A stretch of DNA of 34,219 nucleotides, taken from the NCBI GenBank assembly GCA_028872645.1, contig JAPKDK010000004.1, forward strand, positions 1-34,219, in the 5' to 3' direction. The notes beneath the pieces are model-generated. The model was not told the origin of the DNA. It searched no databases and was given only the letters and a program-made list of their open reading frames with translations. Shown in pieces: positions 15,875 to 23,029 of this stretch; position 1 is the first letter of the stretch, and each line of letters opens with the position of its first letter. Made by a program: the position numbers and the translations under genes. The stretch is from Verrucomicrobiota bacterium. GTDB lineage: Bacteria; Verrucomicrobiota; Verrucomicrobiia; Limisphaerales; UBA1100.

Positions 15875-16665
15875 TCGCGACGCGGTTCCTCCTCGAGATT
15901 GGTGACCGTCAATGGATTCGTGTGCCAATGGAAAATCAAATCGCCCGTAGTGAAGTGGGAAGCATCCAGCGGCGCGGCGGGCGCGTTGGTGGATTTTGAA
16001 AACTGAATCGCGCGCCGCACCAATGCCAGCGCCATTGCATCCGCCGGTGCGTGGCCCGAGCCGCCCAAACGCACGACGCTAAACACACGCCCGCCGAGAT
16101 TCACCATCACCTGCACCCGCGTGGGCTGCAGCAGCGAGGTGTGATTCCACGTTTGCAGCTTGGGCGATGCGAGCAGTTTGCGTCCGGCCAAATCGCCCGC
16201 TACTTCCAACCGACTCGCCTTGGGCATTTCCAAGGGCGACACATTTAATGTCATAATTTCCGGCATCGGTTTCACAAACGCATTGGCGCTGTCACCAAGG
16301 TTGGTTTTGAGAATCGAGTCGATGGGGACGGTGAGCAAATTGGTGGGATATGGAATTTCAATCTCCGGCGGCTGCCACCGATACGGCTGATGCGGCAACC
16401 TTTCCGGCCGCAGCGATAGGCCGGAGAAGCCCTTTGGATTAGGCCGCGCAAACGCAGTTGGATCCTCCAGCGCCAAGGCTTCCAACAACCCGGCACTGTT
16501 GGTGTTGGCCAGCAAAAGTGATGGATAATTTTCCGGCCGCGCCGGTGCGTTAGATTGGCGAGAGAGCCACCACAAGCCGCCGCCCTGCAGCACGAACACC
16601 ACCGCCACCCACCAACCCCAATGAAACCGCCCCGTGGAGGGCGTGCTGCCGCTGGGGGTGGTCAT
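15871..16665 (-). CDS. TonB-like membrane-anchored protein
   Basis: A 264-residue protein from the ATG at 16665, which overlaps the stop of the exbD-like gene (ATGA). It has one N-terminal membrane helix (GWWVAVVFVLQGGGLWW), a long proline-rich periplasmic stretch (PHQPYRWQPPEIEIPYPTN), and a C-terminal region QPTRVQVMVNLGGRVFSVVR plus ALVRRAIQF. The last part resembles the TonB C-terminal fold, in which a strand reading VxVxxxGxVxxV precedes a helix with an AxxAxRxWxF motif. Classic TonB would couple the inner-membrane motor to outer-membrane receptors; no receptor is nearby. Position after exbB and exbD is the main support. An unrelated anchored protein is possible. Confidence 0.6.
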   Translation of the reverse strand: MTTPSGSTPSTGRFHWGWWVAVVFVLQGGGLWWLSRQSNAPARPENYPSLLLANTNSAGLLEALALEDPTAFARPNPKGFSGLSLRPERLPHQPYRWQPPEIEIPYPTNLLTVPIDSILKTNLGDSANAFVKPMPEIMTLNVSPLEMPKASRLEVAGDLAGRKLLASPKLQTWNHTSLLQPTRVQVMVNLGGRVFSVVRLGGSGHAPADAMALALVRRAIQFSKSTNAPAAPLDASHFTTGDLIFHWHTNPLTVTNLEEEPRRE

Positions 16666-17099
16666 TGCGTTTTTGCCCCGGCGGGTTTTTTGAGCAACCC
16701 CGGTTGCGTGGCCAGCCACGTTTTGTGAATGCCCGACGCGCGCGCGATGGCGGCCACGCGGGTGATGGATTCTTGACTCGCGCGGCGATCGGCCTGCAGC
16801 ACGAGTAATAAATTGGTGCGCCCAGCCGCCGCGAGCTTCAGCTCTCTCGGCAAATCATTTAATGTCATCGCCACGTTGCGAAAAAATAAATTGCCCTTTC
16901 GGTCCAACGCCACCACGAGCGTACCCGAGTAGCCTTCCGGCAGTGCGCCCGCCACTCTTGGCAACTCCACCGCCACACCTGGCGTGAGCAGCAATGCCTT
17001 GTTTTGAATCAGATAAAAAAGAAGTAAAAACATCATAGCCGCAATTGGCACGGCGCCGGGCAGTTCACAGCGAAGGTGATGTTGTCGTCGGAATTTCAC
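16662..17099 (-). CDS. ExbD/TolR-family protein lacking the conserved membrane aspartate
   Basis: A 145-residue protein, starting at GTG 17099 within the exbB stop (GTGA). It has a short cytoplasmic N-terminus, one membrane helix, and a periplasmic domain with GTLVVALDRKGNLFFRN and LVLQADRRAS, as in ExbD/TolR. In the family the helix begins with P-x-x-D followed by VxFLLLIFF, and that Asp carries protons. Here it reads VPIAAMMFLLLFYLIQ: alanine replaces the aspartate. The codons are GTG CCA ATT GCG GCT ATG ATG, so this is not an ambiguous reading. No other acidic residue is in the helix. Family membership is inferred from the helix pattern, the periplasmic domain and the preceding exbB gene. 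Confidence 0.75.
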   Translation of the reverse strand: MKFRRQHHLRCELPGAVPIAAMMFLLLFYLIQNKALLLTPGVAVELPRVAGALPEGYSGTLVVALDRKGNLFFRNVAMTLNDLPRELKLAAAGRTNLLLVLQADRRASQESITRVAAIARASGIHKTWLATQPGLLKKPAGAKTQ

Positions 17100-17761
17100 G
17101 ACTGCTTAAATAAGTCCGCGTCTTTTGTGGGAGCAGCCGAAGCACCATCGGCTTTCTTTTTGCGACGTCCCGGTTTTTCCATTTCACTCACCATCCGCAA
17201 AGCGTCGAGCGAAGTCTTTTCCATATCCAAAACAATATCTCCCACCACGGTGACGAGATGGTTGTAGCCCACATAACACGGCACCCCCACTGCCAGCCCA
17301 AGCGCGAGCGGCATCAACGATAGGGCAAAGTGCGCGTGATGATCGGTGATGACCGCTTCGCCGGTCTTCATAAAACCGAGCACCGAGCCGAGTAGCCCAA
17401 GCAACGGCGCCACCTGCCCCAGCGTGGCCAGCACGCCGAGGCGTTGCTCCAGCCGGGCGGTTTCCATGCTGCCGGATTGTTGCAACGCTTCCTTCACCTC
17501 TTCGCGCGGGCGATTGTGTTGGGTGAGGACGGTCTTCACCAAACGCGCGGCGGGGCTGGGTGTGGCGTCACAAATATCAATGGCCTCCACCAGGTTTTTC
17601 TGGCGGAGCACATTTTTCAGGCCACCGAGGAGGGCGGTGGTGTTGATCTGCACGCGATGATACGTGAGGCGTCGCTCCACAAACACCACCGCGCCCAGCG
17701 CGCTGGCGGCCAGCAACACCCAAACCATCGATCCCCCCTGCAGCAAAGTCGCAGCAAACAT
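17096..17761 (-). CDS. ExbB/MotA/TolQ-family membrane protein
   Basis: A 221-residue protein with three membrane segments: one near the N-terminus (VWVLLAASALGAVVFVE), and a pair in the second half (GQVAPLLGLLGSVLGFM and LSLMPLALGLAVGVPCYVGY). The block APLLGLLGSVLG is the family signature. ExbB normally forms a pentameric proton channel around ExbD and powers TonB. The channel threonine of helix 2 is Ser here (LLGSV), which is conservative, but the helix-3 threonine (EALIATAIGL in E. coli) aligns with proline (LSLMPLALGL). ATG 17761 has a TATAAA five bases upstream and no ribosome binding site. It overlaps exbD by four bases. Confidence 0.82.
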   Translation of the reverse strand: MFAATLLQGGSMVWVLLAASALGAVVFVERRLTYHRVQINTTALLGGLKNVLRQKNLVEAIDICDATPSPAARLVKTVLTQHNRPREEVKEALQQSGSMETARLEQRLGVLATLGQVAPLLGLLGSVLGFMKTGEAVITDHHAHFALSLMPLALGLAVGVPCYVGYNHLVTVVGDIVLDMEKTSLDALRMVSEMEKPGRRKKKADGASAAPTKDADLFKQS

Positions 17762-17766
17762 GTCTG

Positions 17767-17772
17767 TTTATA
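17767..17772 (-). promoter_or_regulatory. Possible -10 box for the exbB operon (leaderless start)
   Basis: On the minus strand, TATAAA lies five bases before the exbB ATG (TTATAA, one base earlier, is six away). A weak -35 (GTGACC) is 17 bases further upstream of TTATAA. This would give a transcript starting at the ATG. The divergent dUTPase gene begins 86 bases away. Confidence 0.35.
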
Positions 17773-17846
17773 AATCAACCGCCCACCCAAGGTCACGCCA
17801 ATAACTTCGCCTTGCCGCTGCCGCCTTCTCCAGCCCACCCTCGCAA

Positions 17847-18227
17847 ATGAGCCAACCCGACCAACTTCGCGAACTTTTTCGCATGCAGAAATCCCTCAAC
17901 GAACGCATCGGCGTGCAAACCGATGGCATGACCGATGAGCAAAAAACTGAATGGACCCTCAACTATTGCCGCGCAATGAGCCAGGAACTCGCCGAGCTCA
18001 CCGACAGCGTGCCGTGGAAGTGGTGGGCCAAATACCAAAAGCTCGACGAACAAAATGCGCGCGTGGAGGTGGTCGACCTATTTCACTTTCTCATCAGCCT
18101 CGCGCAGGTTTTGGGGATGAGCGCGGATGATGTTTATGAAGCGTATTTGAAAAAGAACGAGGTCAACTTCCAACGCCAAGATAGTGGCTACACGGAAAAA
18201 GACCACGACGACTCAAAGCATATTTAA
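17847..18227 (+). CDS. Dimeric-type dUTPase / all-alpha NTP pyrophosphohydrolase
   Basis: A 126-residue all-helical protein. It hydrolyses dUTP to dUMP and pyrophosphate, keeping uracil out of DNA and feeding dTMP synthesis. The metal-binding helix is AMSQELAELTDSVPWKWW (about 47-64), with the ExxE pair and the characteristic PWKWW, followed by the second acidic helix VEVVDLFHFLISLAQVLGMS (ExxD). The tail YLKKNEVNFQRQDSGY is typical of the family. It is unrelated to the trimeric Dut fold. Eleven bases separate it from hpt, so it leads an operon with hpt, moaD and moaE. A related MazG-like activity on other NTPs is possible. Confidence 0.85.
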   Translation: MSQPDQLRELFRMQKSLNERIGVQTDGMTDEQKTEWTLNYCRAMSQELAELTDSVPWKWWAKYQKLDEQNARVEVVDLFHFLISLAQVLGMSADDVYEAYLKKNEVNFQRQDSGYTEKDHDDSKHI

Positions 18228-18238
18228 CCTAAATAGAT

Positions 18239-18799
18239 ATGGCCGCCACCCCGCCACCGGAGCATTTGCGTGATGAAGTTGAGAGCGTGCTCATCGGCGA
18301 AATCGAGATTGCCGTGCGCGTGCGCGAACTGGCGGCCGACATCGAGCGTGACTTCGCCGGAAAGGATTTACTGATCGTCGCCCTGCTCACCGGCACCGTG
18401 CCTTTCCTCGCCGATCTCATCCGCCACATCGCGCTGCCGATGCGGCTGGATTTCATGGGCGTCTCCAGTTATGGTAACAACACCACGCCAGGCAAACTGG
18501 TCTTCACCAAAGAACTCCGCCTCGAAGCCCGCGAGAGCGATGTGCTCCTCGTCGATGACATCCTCGACAGCGGCAAAACCCTCCGCGCCGTCATCGACAA
18601 ACTCAAAGCCCTCCAGCCCCGCAGCCTGAAGACCTGCGTGCTGCTCGAGAAAAAATCCCGCCGCACCGAAACCATCCCCACCGATTACATCGGCTTCGAA
18701 GTCCCTGACAAATTCGTAATCGGCTACGGCCTCGACTACGCCGAGCGTTATCGCAACCTGCCGTTCATCGGAGTGCTCAAACCCGAGGTTTACTCATGA
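18239..18799 (+). CDS. hpt: Hypoxanthine phosphoribosyltransferase
   Basis: A 186-residue protein that salvages hypoxanthine (and often guanine) to IMP/GMP using PRPP. Motifs: LLIVALLTGTVPFLADLIRH for the loop that binds pyrophosphate, MGVSSYGNNT for the flexible loop with its Ser-Tyr pair, VLLVDDILDSGKTLRA (102-117) as the PRPP-binding motif, and YIGFEVPDKFVIGYGLDYAE as the base-binding C-terminal block. All catalytic positions look intact. The ATG at 18239 follows an AT-rich stretch (AAATAGAT) with no clear ribosome binding site; coupling to the dUTPase gene is likely. Its stop overlaps moaD (ATGA). Confidence 0.9.
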   Translation: MAATPPPEHLRDEVESVLIGEIEIAVRVRELAADIERDFAGKDLLIVALLTGTVPFLADLIRHIALPMRLDFMGVSSYGNNTTPGKLVFTKELRLEARESDVLLVDDILDSGKTLRAVIDKLKALQPRSLKTCVLLEKKSRRTETIPTDYIGFEVPDKFVIGYGLDYAERYRNLPFIGVLKPEVYS

Positions 18800-19041
18800 A
18801 AGTAACCGTAAAGTTTTGGTCTTACTTTCGCGACTTAACCGAATGCGGCGAAACTTCACTCGAAGTTAACGAAGGTGAAACACTCGGCAATGTGCACGCG
18901 GCAGTGATGACAAAATTTCCCAAGCTCGCTGAAATGAAAAAAAGCACCCTCAAAGCCGTGGGTGTGGATTATCAAACGGACGATTTCATTTTAAGCGATG
19001 GCGATGAAGTGTCGCTGTTCCCACCGGTGCAAGGCGGATGA
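18796..19041 (+). CDS. moaD: Molybdopterin synthase sulfur-carrier subunit
   Basis: An 81-residue ubiquitin-fold protein ending in PPVQGG. The C-terminal Gly-Gly is thiocarboxylated and inserted into the MoaE active site to supply sulfur for molybdopterin. The beta-grasp pattern is visible (VTVKFWSYFRDLTECGE, then SLEVNEGETL, and FILSDGDEVSLFPPVQGG). The start overlaps the hpt stop by four bases. The partner gene moaE follows after a 91-base gap that contains a strong palindrome. MoaE, its expected partner, is intact, which supports this over ThiS. Confidence 0.9.
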   Translation: MKVTVKFWSYFRDLTECGETSLEVNEGETLGNVHAAVMTKFPKLAEMKKSTLKAVGVDYQTDDFILSDGDEVSLFPPVQGG

Positions 19042-19063
19042 AAATATTCCCCACAAGCGCAAA

Positions 19064-19117
19064 GGTAGGGCGTGCTCTCCGAGCTCGCCAAGGCGGTTTC
19101 GAAGAAACCGCCCTACC
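19064..19117. repeat. Palindromic repeat inside the moaD-moaE gap
   Basis: GGTAGGGCG (19064-19072) is the reverse complement of CGCCCTACC (19109-19117). Inside, GGCGGTTTC (19092-19100) and GAAACCGCC (19104-19112) form a perfect 9-base stem with a GAA loop, and GCTC-TCC-GAGC forms a third small hairpin. The element separates two subunits of one enzyme. I recall similar GGTAGGGCG...CCGCCCTACC elements as repeats in verrucomicrobial genomes; copy number here cannot be tested. Confidence 0.7.
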
Positions 19118-19132
19118 CTCCACAGTCACCAA

Positions 19133-19510
19133 ATGAAAACCAAACTCGACCTCACCCCCAACCCCATCGCCGAAACCCAACCGGCGATGACTGATGATAT
19201 GGGCGCGGTGGTGGTGTTCCACGGCGTGGTGCGCGGCAGGGAAGACGAGAAATCCATTCGCGGCATTCATTACGAAGCCAACACGGCGATGGCCCGCCAT
19301 CAGTTCAAAATTATTTTTGCCGCCATCGAAAAACAATGGCCGATTGAATCCATCCGCCTCGTCCATCGCGTGGGCGAGGTGGCGGTAAACGAGGCATCGC
19401 TGTGGGTGGAAGTCATCGCCCCTCACCGCGCCGAAGCCTTCGCGGCGTGCCAGTTTTTGATCGATGAAATGAAACAGAAAGTGCCGATTTGGAAACGGGC
19501 ACTAAATTAA
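19133..19510 (+). CDS. moaE: Molybdopterin synthase catalytic subunit
   Basis: A 125-residue protein from the ATG at 19133; the open frame continues upstream through the palindrome, but that part is not MoaE-like. MoaE converts precursor Z (cPMP) to molybdopterin with sulfur from MoaD. Visible signatures: AVVVFHGVVRGREDEKSIRG, the HYEANTAMA block, IRLVHRVGEVAVNEASLWVE, and the C-terminal KQKVPIWKRAL, where the lysines form part of the active site. The gene ends in a 9-base overlap with the convergent exonuclease gene. Other molybdenum cofactor genes (moaA, moaC, moeA) are not in the window. Confidence 0.9.
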   Translation: MKTKLDLTPNPIAETQPAMTDDMGAVVVFHGVVRGREDEKSIRGIHYEANTAMARHQFKIIFAAIEKQWPIESIRLVHRVGEVAVNEASLWVEVIAPHRAEAFAACQFLIDEMKQKVPIWKRALN

Positions 19511-20254
19511 CTCCACCCCCACGGGGCAGTGATCGGAGCCCATCACTTCGGGCAAAATAAATGCCTTTTTCAAGCGCGGGCGCAGGCTTTCAGAAATCAA
19601 AAAATAATCAATCCGCCAGCCGATGTTTCGGGCGCGGGCGTTGAGGCGATTGCTCCACCACGAGTAATGGCCGCCACCAGTTTCAAATTCACGGAAGGTG
19701 TCCACCAAGCCCGCCGCTACAAATGCATCGAACCCCGCGCGTTCTTCGGAAGTGAAACCGGCGTTGTTTTTGTTGGCCTTGAAATTTGTTAAATCGATTT
19801 CTTTGTGCGACACATTCAAGTCGCCGCACACAATCACCGGCTTGCGGCGCTCAAGTTTTTTGAGGTACGCAAGAAAAGCGCGATCCCATTCCTGCCGATA
19901 CGGCAAACGCGCAAGGCTGCGTTGCGCATTGGGCACATAAACATTCACCAAAAAGAAATCATCATGCTCCGTCGTCAGCACACGGCCTTCGTGGTCATGT
20001 GCGGCTTTACCGATGCCGCGAGTGACTTTGATGGAGGGCGTTTTGATGAAAGTGATCACGCCGGAATAACCTTTTTTCTCGGCAGGATTCCAATGGGCTT
20101 CGTATGCCTTCGGCCAATCGGGCTCCACTTGTTCAGGCAACGCGCGGCTTTCCTGCACGCAGAGGATGTCCGGCTGTGCTTTTCCCAACCAACTGGCGAA
20201 GCCTTTTTTCTGCACGGCGCGCAGGCCGTTGATGTTCCACGAGAGGATTTTCAC
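19502..20254 (-). CDS. xth: Exodeoxyribonuclease III / AP endonuclease
   Basis: A 250-residue Mg-dependent AP endonuclease and 3' exonuclease of base-excision repair. The start is GTG 20254, whose TAGTG overlap with the purU stop suggests translational coupling; the open frame extends far upstream inside purU but that part is out-of-frame shadow. Motifs: KILSWNINGLRAV at the N-terminus, CVQESRA with the metal-binding Glu, VYVPNA, VCGDLNVSHKEIDLTN with the catalytic Asp-x-Asn, and the C-terminal block WRIDYFLIS plus GSDHCPVGVEL with the catalytic Asp-His pair. Full length compared with XthA/ExoA. The gene ends 9 bases into the convergent moaE gene. Confidence 0.92.
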   Translation of the reverse strand: MKILSWNINGLRAVQKKGFASWLGKAQPDILCVQESRALPEQVEPDWPKAYEAHWNPAEKKGYSGVITFIKTPSIKVTRGIGKAAHDHEGRVLTTEHDDFFLVNVYVPNAQRSLARLPYRQEWDRAFLAYLKKLERRKPVIVCGDLNVSHKEIDLTNFKANKNNAGFTSEERAGFDAFVAAGLVDTFREFETGGGHYSWWSNRLNARARNIGWRIDYFLISESLRPRLKKAFILPEVMGSDHCPVGVELI

Positions 20255-21102
20255 TACACTTCTTTCACCACACCCCAATGCACATCGAGCCGCTTGGTGA
20301 GATAAATTTTCACGGCCTTGAGCAAAGCCTTGGCTTCGCATTGTTGACCGACGGTGACGATTTGTTTGAGCGTCATTCCGGATTTTATGTGAAAACTTTC
20401 CTGCGCAATCACCGGCCCTTCGTCGAGCTGCATGCTCACAAAATGCGCGGTGACACCAGCGATTTTCACGCCGTGCTCGTACGCCTGCCGATACGCTTGC
20501 GGCCCGGGAAAACTCGGCAGCAACGAAGGATGAATGTTGATGATCTTGTTTTTGTAACGCCACACAAAATCGGGTGACAAAATTTTCATAAACCGCGCGA
20601 GCACTACGAAATCCACTTCGTGCGTTTCCAAAACGCGCAGCGCTTTTTTCTCGGCGCGCGCGCGATCGTTCCACGGGATGTGCACGAACGGCAGATTGTA
20701 CTGATGCGCCAGCGATTTGAGGTCGGGCCGATTGCCCAGCACCACCACCGGCTCGGCTTGTTTGAGTTGCCCCTTTTGGAAGGCCGCCAGCAACCCCTCG
20801 GGACACGCCGACTCGCGTGTAACCATCAGCGCCATTCGCTGTTTGCGCCCCGACTCAGTGAGGCGCAGGCGCATTTCCATTCCCAATTCCTTGCCCAACG
20901 CGTTGAGACCGCGCTTGAGCGTGGCAGGTTTGAGCTGCCCATCGCGCCACGAGGCTTGGATGGCCATACTGAATTGCCCACGCGTGACCGCTTCTTCCAG
21001 CGCCTCGATGTTTGCTTTTTGTTGAAAAAGAAAATTCGTAACGCGCGCGATCACACCGGTCTTGTCCCGGCCAATCACAGTAATGGTAGCGAAGCGCTGC
21101 AT
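20254..21102 (-). CDS. purU: Formyltetrahydrofolate deformylase
   Basis: A 282-residue protein from ATG 21102 (MQRFATITVIGRDK); an earlier ATG six codons upstream gives no sensible extra sequence. PurU hydrolyses 10-formyl-THF to THF and formate, balancing one-carbon units and providing formate for PurT. The N-terminal ACT domain occupies about 1-85 (DKTGVIARVTNFLFQQKANI), followed by the formyltransferase-like catalytic domain. Its signature is IINIHPSLLPSFPGPQAYRQ with catalytic Asn and His, and the catalytic Asp lies in LDEGPVIAQE. Most PurU have IHHS where this one has IHPS, a form seen in PurN; the ACT domain still argues for PurU. The stop overlaps the xth start. Confidence 0.88.
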   Translation of the reverse strand: MQRFATITVIGRDKTGVIARVTNFLFQQKANIEALEEAVTRGQFSMAIQASWRDGQLKPATLKRGLNALGKELGMEMRLRLTESGRKQRMALMVTRESACPEGLLAAFQKGQLKQAEPVVVLGNRPDLKSLAHQYNLPFVHIPWNDRARAEKKALRVLETHEVDFVVLARFMKILSPDFVWRYKNKIINIHPSLLPSFPGPQAYRQAYEHGVKIAGVTAHFVSMQLDEGPVIAQESFHIKSGMTLKQIVTVGQQCEAKALLKAVKIYLTKRLDVHWGVVKEV

Positions 21103-21217
21103 ACGCGCGCAGCAAAGCAAACCGACCCGCGCATAGCAACCTTTTCGCCTTCCGGATCATACGCTCACGTACAATTGAGCTTGTTTCCGCCGCCAAAAAA
21201 AGTCATAAAAACCGCCC

Positions 21218-23029
21218 ATGAGTGCCGACTCTGCTTCTGCTTCCGAACCCAAACTGAAACTCACCCGCACACAATGGCTGATTTGCTTCATCGCCACGCT
21301 GGGGTTTCTGTTCGATATTTATGAACTGCTGATGCTGCCACTAATCGGCAAGGATGCCTTGGGAGATTTGGCGGGGGTGCGGCCGGGCACGCCGGAATTT
21401 ACACATTGGTTTCGAATTATCTTTTTTGTGCCGGCCATTTGCGGCGGCATCTTTGGTTTGCTGGGTGGTTACTTGACCGATCTGTTTGGTCGACGACGGG
21501 TGCTGACTTACAGCATTTTGCTTTATGCAGTAGCAGCGTTTTGCGCGGGCTTTTCCACCACGCCGTATCAGTTGCTCTTTTTCCGTTGCCTCGTGTTCAT
21601 CGGCGTGTGCGTGGAGTTTGTGGCAGCGGTGGCTTGGTTGTCTGAATTGTTTCCGGATCGCGTACAGCGCGAAAAAGTTTTGGGCTATACCCAAGCCTTC
21701 TCCTCGGTGGGCGGCCTCACGGTGGCCATCGTGTACGGCTACCTTTCGCAAATCGCCAGCACCGGCGGCGGGCTGCCGGTGATGCCCGATTGGTTTGCCG
21801 GTTTGCTTGGACCAATTTCCGATGGCAGCGACACCGCCGTGTGGCGGTACACGTTGATGAGCGGATTGATCCCCGCCATCCCGCTGATTATCATCCGCCC
21901 CTTCCTCCCGGAGTCGCCTCAATGGCAAAAGAAAAAGGACGCCGGCCAACTCAAACGCCCAAGCTTGGCCGCGTTATTTGCTCCGCAATTTAAAAGGACG
22001 ACTATAATAATCACTCTACTCTTCGCCCTCGCCTACGGCGGAGCATTCGGCGCGCTACAACATATGCGGCTCATCCTGCCCAATGCCCCCGAGGTGGCAG
22101 CCGCCTCGAACACGGCCAAAACGAAAGCCGTGGAAGCTGCTCAAGCCAAGAATTTGGACAAAAAGAAAACTACAATCCTCGGCAAAAAAGCCTTCAAGGC
22201 CGCCGAAGGTGTGCACGTAGCGCACGTGACCAAAGTGCAGGAGGTCGGGGGCTTGTTCGGGCGGGCATTAATGGCGATGGTGATGGTGATCGTCGTGGCG
22301 CGCGGCGCGGCCAATATTTTACCCTTTGTGGGCTGGTCCGTTCTGGCGGTGTTTCTCATTTACGAATCGCTGATGGGCTTTGGCCTGAAATTCGCCGACC
22401 CCAACGCCAGCGTACTCACCGCCCATTTGATGTGCCTCGGCAAAGGCATTTTGTTTGGCGGCATCCTCGGCATCCCCGTTTGGTGGCTCACCACGCGGCT
22501 CACGAATTATCTAAAAGACGCCCCGTGCCGATCCGTCCTGCGCGCCTTTCAATTGCCCGGAATAATTTTGATGCCCCTCATCTTTGGCTTCCTCATTGCC
22601 AACAGCCTTTCTACCGCGTACATCGGCGTGTTCATTGCCGGACTGCTCGTCATCGGGCAATTCACCTTTTGGGGCAATATGTTGCCGCGCTATTTCCCCG
22701 TGCACCTGCGTGGCACCGGCGAAAGTTTTGCCGCCAATATCGGTGGCCGCCTCATCGGCACCAGCTTCGCCTTTCTTGTGTTCACCGTCACCGACGAAAA
22801 ATGGCAAGGCCTCTTCCCGCAATCCCTCCACGGCACCGACGGTTTCCCAATGCGCGTCGCTTATACAACCGCCGCCATCGGATTCTTTGTCTTCGCGCTC
22901 GGCTGGTTCATCGCTGGCAAACTTCCTGATCCAAAATTTGGAAATCACGAAGATGAAAACGAGGATGATTCCCAAACCATCGCGCCGGAGGATGAAGGCT
23001 TAACCGACGAGGCGGATTCTAAGGTTTAA
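21218..23029 (+). CDS. Major facilitator superfamily transporter with central insertion
   Basis: A 603-residue inner-membrane transporter. The N-terminal half has six helices with the MFS signature in the loop after helix 2 (GGYLTDLFGRRRVL) and an acidic LDIYELLMLP in helix 1 that resembles sugar or organic-acid transporters. After helix 6 comes a cytoplasmic linker, then a Lys/Ala-rich stretch (about 285-335; LDKKKTTILGKKAFKAAE), two extra hydrophobic segments, and the C-terminal half with HLRGTGESFAANIGGRLIGT. It is about 200 residues longer than a typical MFS protein. Substrate cannot be assigned. Its 3' end overlaps the convergent quinone oxidoreductase gene by 11 bases. Confidence 0.8.
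   Translation: MSADSASASEPKLKLTRTQWLICFIATLGFLFDIYELLMLPLIGKDALGDLAGVRPGTPEFTHWFRIIFFVPAICGGIFGLLGGYLTDLFGRRRVLTYSILLYAVAAFCAGFSTTPYQLLFFRCLVFIGVCVEFVAAVAWLSELFPDRVQREKVLGYTQAFSSVGGLTVAIVYGYLSQIASTGGGLPVMPDWFAGLLGPISDGSDTAVWRYTLMSGLIPAIPLIIIRPFLPESPQWQKKKDAGQLKRPSLAALFAPQFKRTTIIITLLFALAYGGAFGALQHMRLILPNAPEVAAASNTAKTKAVEAAQAKNLDKKKTTILGKKAFKAAEGVHVAHVTKVQEVGGLFGRALMAMVMVIVVARGAANILPFVGWSVLAVFLIYESLMGFGLKFADPNASVLTAHLMCLGKGILFGGILGIPVWWLTTRLTNYLKDAPCRSVLRAFQLPGIILMPLIFGFLIANSLSTAYIGVFIAGLLVIGQFTFWGNMLPRYFPVHLRGTGESFAANIGGRLIGTSFAFLVFTVTDEKWQGLFPQSLHGTDGFPMRVAYTTAAIGFFVFALGWFIAGKLPDPKFGNHEDENEDDSQTIAPEDEGLTDEADSKV

Noticed and set aside
20255..20806. An upstream extension of the exonuclease III frame through purU
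   Set aside because: The peptide is not exonuclease-like; the GTG at 20254 gives the exact family start and overlaps the purU stop.
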